Source: Acidobacteriota bacterium
GTDB lineage: Bacteria; Actinomycetota; Acidimicrobiia; Spongiisociales; UBA5794
Direction: 5' to 3'
NCBI GenBank assembly: GCA_022562055.1
Contig: JADFQA010000001.1
Location: forward strand, 62,001 to 126,000
DNA length: 64,000 nucleotides
Position numbers and translations under genes: made by a program
Shown here: in pieces, positions 38,237-45,269 of the stretch
Position numbering within the stretch: the first letter of the stretch is position 1
Layout: each line of letters opens with the position of its first letter
The notes under the pieces: generated by a model
What the model was told of the DNA's origin: nothing
Databases searched by the model: none
What the model saw: only the letters and a program-made list of their open reading frames with translations

Positions 38237-38242
38237 TACACT
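38237..38242 (+). promoter_or_regulatory. probable -10 element for the rib operon
   Basis: TACACT lies about 20 nt upstream of the FMN riboswitch, which is the expected distance for a transcript starting just before the aptamer. The -35 region is not convincing. Confidence 0.4.
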
Positions 38243-38261
38243 CAGGGTCAACAACATAACT

Positions 38262-38378
38262 ACGCCCCCTTCAGGGCAGGGTGCAATTCCCGACCGGCGG
38301 TGACAGCCCGCGACCCCTTAGAACGGTGGACTCGATGAAAATCCGAGGCCGACGGTAACAGTCCGGATGGAAGAAGGA
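38262..38378 (+). promoter_or_regulatory. FMN riboswitch (RFN element)
   Basis: The conserved RFN blocks are present in order: a CTTCAGGGCAGGGTG segment (38269-38283), CCCGACCGGCGGT (38289-38301), an AGCCCGCGACC arm, GATGAAAATCCGA and the CCGACGGTAACAGTCCGGATG segment closing near GAAGAAGG. It binds FMN and controls ribD-ribE-ribBA-ribH. The ribD ribosome-binding site AAGGAGG (38374-38380) abuts the 3' end of the aptamer, which suggests translational control by sequestration; I see no separate terminator. Confidence 0.96.
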
Positions 38379-38384
38379 GGCCGC

Positions 38385-39494
38385 GTGTCTAGTAGCGCGA
38401 GTTCTGACAATTTGTCTGCACTCCCGGACACGGAAGCGATGATGTCGGAAGCTGTGGAGTTATCACGGCGGGCGTTGCCGCATCCGAATCCGCGTGTAGG
38501 GTGCCTCGTGGTATCGCCTAATGGCGAAGTCGTCGGCCGCGGATTTCACCTCCGGCCTGGTGCTGCGCACGCCGAACCGGTCGCGCTTGAGAGCGCTGGC
38601 GCTAAAGCGCGAGGGGCGACCCTCGTTGTCACCCTCGAGCCACACAACCACCATGGGCGGACACCGCCGTGCACCGAGACGATCATCGATGCTGGGATAG
38701 CTCGCGTAGTTATCGGGGCGCTCGACCTTAACCCCCTGGTGTCAGGGCGTGGCGTAGCCAGGCTTGAGGATGCAGGCATAGCTGTCATGGTTGGTGTTGG
38801 CGAGAGCGAGGTAATAGGCGCTGACGCTGGCTACTTTCACTATCTTCGAACCGGCCGGGCACGCTTCGTTGCGAAGCTTGCTTCTACGCTCGACGGGCAG
38901 ATCGCTGCGCTCGACGGTTCTTCGCAGTGGATCACCGGTGAGTCCGCGCGTCGCGATGTCCATCGCCTGCGTTCCGATTTCGACGCCATCGTCATTGGCG
39001 CTCGGACACTGCGCACCGACGACCCGCTGTTGTCTGTGCGTCTTGCGGGTTACTCGGGTCATCAGCCGAGGCCGGTAGTTCTCGCGGGTCGGCAAGACCT
39101 ACCCGATCGTGCGGCGCTGTACGCAAACGACCCGGTAGTGTTCGCGTCCAACGTGACCAAGGTCCCTACTTCGATTCGCGACGTTATCCGGTTCGACGGC
39201 GAGCTCGTCGATCCGAACCTTGTAGTCGAGTCGCTCACCGAACGCGGGATGCGAAACGTCCTTATCGAGGGTGGTGGGCAGATCGTACGGGCGTTCTTGG
39301 ACACCGGATCGCTTGACGCCGCCATCTTTTACTTCGGTGGCAAGATCGCCGGGGGCCAAGGCCGCGGCTTGTTCTCGGGTGCGTTCGAGACGTTGGCGTC
39401 GGCGGTTAACGTCCGAATCGACTCGGTCATCACCATCGACAACGACATTCGCGTCGACGTTTCGTTTGTCGGACCCCACTTAGAGGTTGCGTAG
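38385..39494 (+). CDS. ribD: bifunctional riboflavin deaminase-reductase RibD
   Basis: It catalyses deamination and reduction of the early pyrimidine intermediate of riboflavin. The deaminase domain has HAEPVAL and EPHNHHGRTPPC; the reductase domain begins FVAKLASTLDGQIA with GARTLRTDDP and NVLIEGGGQIVRAFLD. In the usual motif EPCSHHGRTPPC the first Cys is a zinc ligand; here it is His (codon CAC). GTG 38385 is chosen because AAGGAGG is correctly spaced from it; the ATG at 38367 lies inside the riboswitch. 369 residues. First gene of the rib operon. Confidence 0.94.
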   Translation: MSSSASSDNLSALPDTEAMMSEAVELSRRALPHPNPRVGCLVVSPNGEVVGRGFHLRPGAAHAEPVALESAGAKARGATLVVTLEPHNHHGRTPPCTETIIDAGIARVVIGALDLNPLVSGRGVARLEDAGIAVMVGVGESEVIGADAGYFHYLRTGRARFVAKLASTLDGQIAALDGSSQWITGESARRDVHRLRSDFDAIVIGARTLRTDDPLLSVRLAGYSGHQPRPVVLAGRQDLPDRAALYANDPVVFASNVTKVPTSIRDVIRFDGELVDPNLVVESLTERGMRNVLIEGGGQIVRAFLDTGSLDAAIFYFGGKIAGGQGRGLFSGAFETLASAVNVRIDSVITIDNDIRVDVSFVGPHLEVA

Positions 39495-40099
39495 TGTTCA
39501 CAGGGATCGTCACGGAACTCGGGATCGTGCAAGCAGTCGCAGAGGACGACGGCATGCGCGCGTTTACGATACGCGCTCCAGCCACGGTGGTCGGCCTCCG
39601 AGTCGGCGACTCGGTGGCGGTCAACGGCGTGTGTCTCACCGCCATAGTGGTCGCTGACGATTCGTTCACCGTCGAGGCGATGGAGGAAACTCTCGTGCGG
39701 TCATCGCTTGGTTCGATCCTCGACGGTGAATCGATAAACCTTGAGCGTCCGATGCCCGCTGCGGGCCGGTTCGACGGTCACATAGTGCAGGGTCATGTGG
39801 ATGGTGTTGCGCTCGTCGACGCAATCACAGACGAGGGCGCCTCCAAGCGGTTTCAATTTTCGATCAGCCGATCTCTCGGGCGCTATCTAGTCGAAAAGGG
39901 GTCCGTCACCGTCGACGGTGTTTCGCTTACAGTCACGAGCGTGAGTCCCGCTGACGCGGATCGTCAGGTGTTTGAGGTAGCGATCATCCCGCACACACTC
40001 GACTCCACCGTATTTGGGGCCTACGTGGTCGGCACTGCTGTCAATGTTGAAGTCGATGTACTCGCCAAGTATGTCGAACGACTCATGGAGGTCCGCTGA
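39494..40099 (+). CDS. ribE: riboflavin synthase alpha chain
   Basis: It dismutates two 6,7-dimethyl-8-ribityllumazines to riboflavin. The 201 residues form two lumazine-binding barrels: MFTGIVTELGIV...VAVNGVCLTA in the first and FDGHIVQGHVDGV...VTVDGVSLTVT in the second. GTG start shares its first base with the last base of the ribD TAG. The end overlaps ribBA by one base. Confidence 0.96.
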   Translation: MFTGIVTELGIVQAVAEDDGMRAFTIRAPATVVGLRVGDSVAVNGVCLTAIVVADDSFTVEAMEETLVRSSLGSILDGESINLERPMPAAGRFDGHIVQGHVDGVALVDAITDEGASKRFQFSISRSLGRYLVEKGSVTVDGVSLTVTSVSPADADRQVFEVAIIPHTLDSTVFGAYVVGTAVNVEVDVLAKYVERLMEVR

Positions 40100-41319
40100 T
40101 GAGCGCGACGAACGTTGATCGAGCGGTCGAAGCGATCCGAAACGGCGAGTTCGTGCTGGTTACTGATGATGAGGCGCGTGAAAACGAAGGTGACCTTGTG
40201 ATGGCGGCCGAGAAGGCGACTTCGCAAACGATTGCATTCATGGTGCGCCACACGTCGGGTGTGATATGCGTACCAGCGACTGGCCAACGTCTCGACGCGC
40301 TCGGTCTCCCTCTCATGGTGCGCGAAAACACAGAAAGTCACCGGACCGCGTTTACGGTGTCCGTCGACTCTGCGCACGATGACCTGTCTACGGGGATTTC
40401 TGCGGCCGATCGTGCAGCAACAATTCGGGCGATAGCGGACCCAGCCACCAGACCCGATCAGTTGACGCGGCCCGGTCATGTTTTTCCCCTGCGGTACGCC
40501 ACGGGCGGTGTCCTTGCGAGGGCCGGCCACACCGAAGCCATAATCGATCTCTGCCGGCTCGCAGGACTTGATCCGGTCGGCGTAGTCAGTGAAATAGTCA
40601 ACGATGACGGCACGATGGCTCGCGGCGACCAACTCGACAGGTTTTCTGAACGTTACGGAATTACCAAACTTACCATCGCCGAACTGATTGACTACAGGTG
40701 GGCTACCGAGAGCCTTGTCGATCATGTCGAGGCGGCCAAGATACCGACACGGTACGGCGACTTCGTTGCCCACGGCTATCGCTCGCAACATGGCGAGACC
40801 GAGCACATCGCTCTCGTCATGGGGGACGTCGGTGGTGAGGAGGATGTTCTCGTGCGACTGCATTCCGCATGTTTGACAGGTGACGTGTTCGCAAGCACAC
40901 GATGCGACTGCGGCGCACAGCTCGACGAGTCGATGAGGAGAATCGGAGAACGCGGTGTTGGGGTGATCGTGTACAACAGGAACCACGAGGGACGCGGTAT
41001 CGGCCTGCTCGACAAGCTGGCGGCTTACAGACTCCAAGATGGTGGCCTCGACACAGTTGACGCGAACCTGGAACTCGGTCACGCTGCCGATCTACGCCAC
41101 TACGGCACAGAGGCTCAAATCTTGCACGACCTCAAGATCGAATCGGTTCATCTGTTGACGAACAACCCCGACAAGGTTGCTCAGCTATCGGCGTTCGGTG
41201 TGAAGATCGCAAAGCGTATCCCGATTGTTGTCGGTGTGACGCCACACAACGAGGTATACCTCAAGACCAAACAAGACAAGCTGGGGCACATGCTTGGGGG
41301 CCAGACTCATGAGTCTTGA
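40099..41319 (+). CDS. ribBA: bifunctional DHBP synthase / GTP cyclohydrolase II RibBA
   Basis: The N-terminal RibB half (residues ~1-200) makes 3,4-dihydroxy-2-butanone 4-phosphate, with TDDEARENEGDLVMAAE, HTSGVIC and GHTEAIIDLCRLAG. The C-terminal RibA half hydrolyses GTP, with the zinc cluster CLTGDVFASTRCDCGAQL and RNHEGRGIGL. Both active-site sets look intact. 406 residues. Coupled by overlap to ribE upstream and ribH downstream. Confidence 0.97.
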   Translation: MSATNVDRAVEAIRNGEFVLVTDDEARENEGDLVMAAEKATSQTIAFMVRHTSGVICVPATGQRLDALGLPLMVRENTESHRTAFTVSVDSAHDDLSTGISAADRAATIRAIADPATRPDQLTRPGHVFPLRYATGGVLARAGHTEAIIDLCRLAGLDPVGVVSEIVNDDGTMARGDQLDRFSERYGITKLTIAELIDYRWATESLVDHVEAAKIPTRYGDFVAHGYRSQHGETEHIALVMGDVGGEEDVLVRLHSACLTGDVFASTRCDCGAQLDESMRRIGERGVGVIVYNRNHEGRGIGLLDKLAAYRLQDGGLDTVDANLELGHAADLRHYGTEAQILHDLKIESVHLLTNNPDKVAQLSAFGVKIAKRIPIVVGVTPHNEVYLKTKQDKLGHMLGGQTHES

Positions 41320-41791
41320 GCCGGCGACCCACTCATCTCTGGACGCCCGCGGTTTGCGGATCGCTGTTATAACGGCGTTGTTCAATGGGTCCATTACCGG
41401 GGGCCTACGCACCGGGGCTGTTGAGTATCTCGAAGAAGCCGGCGCGGAGCAAGTGCACTGTATTGAAGCGCCCGGGGCGTTCGAGCTCCCGCTTCTCGCC
41501 GCAACCGCGATCGACGCGGGTTTTGACGGTGTCGTTGCTCTCGGCGCAGTCATTGAAGGGGAGACCGACCACTACGAGCATGTGGCGCATCGTGTATCGG
41601 AAGGGTTGTTGAGAGTCAGTCTTGACACAGGAGTGCCGGTGGGGTTCGGTGTGCTGACCACTGCAACGGTCGAGCACGCGCTGACACGTTCGCGCCCCGG
41701 TCCGCAAAACAAGGGGCGAGAGTGCGCAGCGGCGGTAATTGGCACGTTGCAAGCACAGGCGACGATACGTAAAGCAGCCACGCCACGTTGA
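41309..41791 (+). CDS. ribH: 6,7-dimethyl-8-ribityllumazine synthase
   Basis: A 160-residue capsid-forming enzyme that joins the RibA and RibB branches. Motifs are RIAVITALFNGSITGGL (substrate Phe/Asn), GAFELPLLA, GAVIEGETDHYEHVA with the catalytic His, and FGVLTTATVEHALTRS. ATG 41309 overlaps ribBA by 11 nt; two other starts exist but this one fits best. Completes ribD-E-BA-H under the FMN riboswitch. Confidence 0.96.
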   Translation: MSLEPATHSSLDARGLRIAVITALFNGSITGGLRTGAVEYLEEAGAEQVHCIEAPGAFELPLLAATAIDAGFDGVVALGAVIEGETDHYEHVAHRVSEGLLRVSLDTGVPVGFGVLTTATVEHALTRSRPGPQNKGRECAAAVIGTLQAQATIRKAATPR

Positions 41792-41893
41792 CAGCCAGGG
41801 AGCGGTTCGTATACTGCGGGGGCAATTTCATGACGAAAGCGGAGGCGCCTGCTTCCCACCCAACCACCTGAGTGAGTTGAGGTCGACGAGCCG

Positions 41894-41916
41894 GGCAGTA
41901 CCTCTATGGTGCTGCC
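41894..41916 (+). terminator. attenuator-like hairpin in the infC leader
   Basis: A 9-bp stem (41894-41902 with 41908-41916, one G-U pair, 5-nt loop) followed by TTCTTGT lies 46 nt before the infC start codon. Placed in the 171-nt leader between ribH and infC it could act as an attenuator for infC-rpmI-rplT, or as the terminator of the rib operon. Confidence 0.45.
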
Positions 41917-41962
41917 TTCTTGTATGTTCCGTTGTGGACCACCGCCAACCGAGGAGTTTGCA

Positions 41963-42706
41963 ATCGCCAAAGAGCCACGAGTCAATGAACGAATCAGGGT
42001 CCCCGAGGTCCGCCTGGTCGACCCAGAGGGTGGCCAAATAGGCATAAAGCCGATCGAAGAAGCACGGTGGTTAGCCGAGCAGCTCGGTCTCGATCTTGTT
42101 GAAGTGGCGCCCGACGCTAGACCCCCTGTCGTACGACTCATGGACTATGGGAAATTCAAGTACGAATCGTCGGTGAAGGCCCGAGAGGCTCGCAAGCGCC
42201 AGACGCGTACCGTTGTTAAAGAAGTCCAGTTCCGCCCCAAGATCGCAACGAGCGACTTCGAAGTAAAGCGCAAAAGGGTTGAACGATTTCTTCGCGACGG
42301 CGACAAGGTGAAGATCACGATGAGGTTCCGCGGCCGTGAGGTCACCCATCCAGAGATCGGTCGCGAGATCCTGAAACGTCTTGCCGAGTCTGTCGAAGAG
42401 TTTGGCACCATTGAAACCGCGCCACGTCTTGAGGGGCGTCAGATCACGATGGTGCTAGCGGGCATCCGCCAGCAGAAACCGGCGAGGCACTCAAACCGTC
42501 ACCAGGATACGGCCGACGGAATCGATGATGAACACGCAGAAGAAACATCCTTGGCGACGAATTCCGATGACGCCACTCCGACGGCGGAAGTGGAGGATCA
42601 TCCCACCGAGGGTGATGACACAGAGAGTAAGTCCGGCGACGCTCCTGTTACCGAACAGGCAGCCACCGATGAGGAGAACGAAAGTGCCGAAGCAGAAAAC
42701 ACATAA
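41963..42706 (+). CDS. infC: translation initiation factor IF-3 with an AUC start and acidic C-terminal tail
   Basis: IF3 binds the 30S subunit and checks start codons. The family N-terminus IAKEPRVNERIRVPEVRLVD begins at ATC 41963, preceded by GAGGAG (41951-41956) with ideal 6-nt spacing; no ATG/GTG/TTG fits. Non-canonical starts in infC are classical for autoregulation (AUU in E. coli). The two IF3 domains cover residues ~1-175 with the linker MDYGKFKYESSVKAREARKRQ. A ~70-residue acidic, Asp/Glu/Thr-rich disordered tail follows. The gene overlaps rpmI by 23 nt. Confidence 0.95.
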   Translation: MAKEPRVNERIRVPEVRLVDPEGGQIGIKPIEEARWLAEQLGLDLVEVAPDARPPVVRLMDYGKFKYESSVKAREARKRQTRTVVKEVQFRPKIATSDFEVKRKRVERFLRDGDKVKITMRFRGREVTHPEIGREILKRLAESVEEFGTIETAPRLEGRQITMVLAGIRQQKPARHSNRHQDTADGIDDEHAEETSLATNSDDATPTAEVEDHPTEGDDTESKSGDAPVTEQAATDEENESAEAENT

Positions 42707-42878
42707 GGGGGCCGCCAAACGGATGAAGGTCACGGGGAGTGGCAAGATCCGACACCGCGGCGCGTGGCACGGCCACAACCGCTATAAGAAATCCGCAAAG
42801 CGTTGGCGTCGCGTGAGCCACGACGGAGTGCTCTCCGGTGGCGACGCGAAACGAGCAGCACGCCTACTAGGCCGCTAG
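42684..42878 (+). CDS. rpmI: 50S ribosomal protein bL35
   Basis: A 64-residue basic protein starting (M)[20 protein letters not shown] with [18 protein letters not shown], the standard L35 sequence. GTG 42684 sits within the end of infC and has GAGGAG at 42671-42676. The infC-rpmI-rplT order is conserved across bacteria. Confidence 0.96.
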   Translation: MPKQKTHKGAAKRMKVTGSGKIRHRGAWHGHNRYKKSAKRWRRVSHDGVLSGGDAKRAARLLGR

Positions 42879-42886
42879 GAGAATCC

Positions 42887-43246
42887 ATGGCACGAGTTAA
42901 ACGCGCGGTTAACGCGCACAAAAAACGCCGCAAGGTGATGGATCGGGCGTCGGGATACACCGGGGCGCGGAGTCGTCGTTACCGAACCGCTCGCGAACAG
43001 ACGATGCACGCTATGCAAGATTCCTTTGCGCACAGGCGTGCTCGCAAGGGCGATTTCAGGCGCTTGTGGATTACTCGGATCAATGCAGCCGCCCGCATCC
43101 ACGGCATGAGTTATTCGCGTTTGATAGCCGGGCTCAAGGCAGCTGAAGTGGAAGTCGACCGCAAAATGCTTGCCGAAATGGCTGTGAACGACCCCGCGGC
43201 ATTCAAGGCGTTGGTCGAAGTTGCCAGTGCGCATGTGAGCGCCTGA
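42887..43246 (+). CDS. rplT: 50S ribosomal protein bL20
   Basis: A 119-residue ribosome assembly protein with an N-terminal basic tail ([24 protein letters not shown]) followed by the helical globular domain ([24 protein letters not shown]). AGGAGA precedes ATG 42887 by 8 nt. In E. coli and Bacillus it represses its own operon; whether that applies here is unknown. Confidence 0.97.
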   Translation: MARVKRAVNAHKKRRKVMDRASGYTGARSRRYRTAREQTMHAMQDSFAHRRARKGDFRRLWITRINAAARIHGMSYSRLIAGLKAAEVEVDRKMLAEMAVNDPAAFKALVEVASAHVSA

Positions 43247-43300
43247 CACCCGCGATCAGCTGAGACCGTTACTTACGACGCCATTGAAGGCTAGGCGAGT

Positions 43301-44056
43301 GTGCAACCGACGCTGACTTCAACCAAGAACGAGATCGTGCAACGCGCACGCAGGCTGCACTCGGCAAAACAACGGCGTCTCACGGGGCTGGTCCTCGTGG
43401 AAGGACCGACCCTTATCGAGGAGGCTGCTGCAGCAAGGATGGAGTTCGTGACCATCTTCGCTGTCGAAGACGATGCCGACCAACTCCGTTTGGCCGAAGC
43501 CGCAGGAGGATCGGTGATAGTGACGAGCAAACGGGTGCTCGATCACATCGCTACGACAGCTACGCCACGGGGTCCGATCGCCATTGTGCGCCGCCCTGAA
43601 CCGGCAAGAGTGTCGACGGTTTCGGACACGTTGATCCTCTCCGATATTGCGGATCCCGGCAACGCAGGAACGATGGTCCGGACCGCAACGGCGCTCGGGT
43701 TTCACGTGGCCACAGTCACTGGTTCCGTCGATCTTTGGTCGCCAAAAGCTTTGAGGGCCGGCTCTGGGGCACAGTTCTCAGCACCTCCACGCGTTGTGGA
43801 GTCTCTCTCCGACATTGCAAGGGTGGGTTTTCGCACCATAGGCCTGGTCGTTAGCGGCGGATCGGACCCCGAGGTGCTCACTGGCGCATCGCCCGTCGCT
43901 CTCGTCGTGGGAAGCGAGGCGCACGGACTTCCCGAAGATCTCATCAAAGAGTGTGACGACCTGGTGACCATTCCGACGATTGGGAGTGTCGAAAGTCTCA
44001 ATGCCGCAGCGGCAGCGTCGATTGCAATGTGGGAGCGCGCACGGCTGCGCAAGTAG
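43301..44056 (+). CDS. SpoU/TrmH-family RNA 2'-O-methyltransferase
   Basis: A 251-residue SPOUT enzyme. The N-terminal substrate-binding domain (SAKQRRLTGLVLVEGPTLIEEA) precedes the knotted SAM domain with motif 1 DIADPGNAGTMVRTATALG, motif 2 VVGSEAHGLPEDL and motif 3 IPTIGSVESLNAAAAASI. Such genes between rplT and pheS usually encode TsnR/RlmB-like rRNA methyltransferases; the specific nucleotide cannot be told. GTG start at 43301. Confidence 0.9.
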   Translation: MQPTLTSTKNEIVQRARRLHSAKQRRLTGLVLVEGPTLIEEAAAARMEFVTIFAVEDDADQLRLAEAAGGSVIVTSKRVLDHIATTATPRGPIAIVRRPEPARVSTVSDTLILSDIADPGNAGTMVRTATALGFHVATVTGSVDLWSPKALRAGSGAQFSAPPRVVESLSDIARVGFRTIGLVVSGGSDPEVLTGASPVALVVGSEAHGLPEDLIKECDDLVTIPTIGSVESLNAAAAASIAMWERARLRK

Positions 44057-44088
44057 GAAGCACCACAACGCAAAGCTACGGTCGCCGC

Positions 44089-44200
44089 ATGGTCGAGGTC
44101 TCGCGCAGACGGTTTACAGACATCGAGTTTTCCGGCGAGTGTTGCTGAGCACGATTTCGCTCGAACATTTACCAGGACCCGTCGAGCGTTACACGGGTCC
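44089..44200 (+). promoter_or_regulatory. pheS leader with short ORF and hairpin (possible attenuator)
   Basis: The 205-nt gap before pheS contains a 19-codon ORF (44089-44148) with two Phe codons (TTT at positions 9 and 14) and, 26 nt later, a perfect 8-bp GC hairpin (44175-44182 with 44193-44200) followed by GTTTCTGTGT. This resembles a leader-peptide attenuator, but the Phe density is low and no T-box consensus is present. Tentative. Confidence 0.3.
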
Positions 44201-44261
44201 GTTTCTGTGTCGGTACCGATACGCTGCATCTCGCACATCGAGGACTAACGTACACCCACCT

Positions 44262-45269
44262 ATGGATATTCGAGCAGAACTGAAAGCCCTAGCGAGTGAC
44301 GCCCCAGCCGTAATCGCGGCAGCGGCATCAACAGAGGAGCTAGCTGGCATTGAAGCGGACGTGACTGGCAAACGATCACCGATTGCAGCAGCGCGGCGCC
44401 TGCTTGGAACGATTGAACAGGACCAGAGACGCGAGGTCGGCATCCTGATCAAGGAAATCGCCGATGCGTTGCAAGACGGCATTGACGCCCGTGGTGACGA
44501 GTTGCGAGATGCTGAAGAAACGGCCGCGTTAGAGGCAGAGGCGGTCGACGTCACTCTGCCTGGGCGGGCGCCTTCCATCGGGACCCACCACATTATCCAG
44601 CAGGTTATCGACGAAATTATCGACATCTTTGTATCGCTTGGGTTCACGGTGGCACGGGGGCCCGAAGCAGAAACCAGCTTCTACAATTTCACGGCGCTCA
44701 ACATCCCGGAGACCCACCCCTCGCGACTCGAATCGGACACGCTTTACCTCGACTACGGCGACGACGCCGAGGGCGTCTTGCTACGGACACACACATCGCC
44801 GATGCAGGCCCGATATATGGAGCTCCATCAGCCACCTGTGTATGTAGTTGTCCCGGGAAAGGTATTCCGGGCGGATCCGCTTGACACAACGCACTCACCG
44901 GTGTTCCACCAGGTCGAGGGTCTGGCTGTTGATACGAACATCACCTTCGGTGACCTCAAGGGAACACTGGAGATGTTCGCCAGAGAGCTACTCGGAAAGG
45001 ACACGAAGGTGAAGTTTATCCCCCACTATTTTCCCTTCACCGAGCCTTCCGCCGAGATGTATGCGTACTCGAACGGGAAGTGGATCGAGCTACTCGGCTG
45101 TGGCATGGTGAATCCTGCGGTGTTTGAGAATGTTGGTTATGACCCTGCGGCGGTTACCGGGTTCGCATTTGGGATGGGCGTTGAGCGTCTTGCAATGGTT
45201 CGCCACGGCGTTGGCGATCTTCGGCACATCCTTGAGAACGACGTCAGAGTGCAACGGCAGTTCGTATGA
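44262..45269 (+). CDS. pheS: phenylalanine--tRNA ligase alpha subunit
   Basis: A 335-residue catalytic subunit of the (alpha-beta)2 synthetase. The N-terminal coiled-coil (residues ~1-85) is followed by the class II core: GFTVARGPEAETSFYNF, motif 2 VYVVVPGKVFRADPLDTTHSPVFHQVEGL and motif 3 FGMGVERLAM. ATG 44262 is the family-consistent start; the longer open frame overlaps the methyltransferase. 4-nt overlap with pheT. Confidence 0.96.
   Translation: MDIRAELKALASDAPAVIAAAASTEELAGIEADVTGKRSPIAAARRLLGTIEQDQRREVGILIKEIADALQDGIDARGDELRDAEETAALEAEAVDVTLPGRAPSIGTHHIIQQVIDEIIDIFVSLGFTVARGPEAETSFYNFTALNIPETHPSRLESDTLYLDYGDDAEGVLLRTHTSPMQARYMELHQPPVYVVVPGKVFRADPLDTTHSPVFHQVEGLAVDTNITFGDLKGTLEMFARELLGKDTKVKFIPHYFPFTEPSAEMYAYSNGKWIELLGCGMVNPAVFENVGYDPAAVTGFAFGMGVERLAMVRHGVGDLRHILENDVRVQRQFV

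Noticed and set aside
44057-44261. T-box riboswitch before pheS
   Set aside because: The conserved T-box sequence and specifier arrangement are absent.
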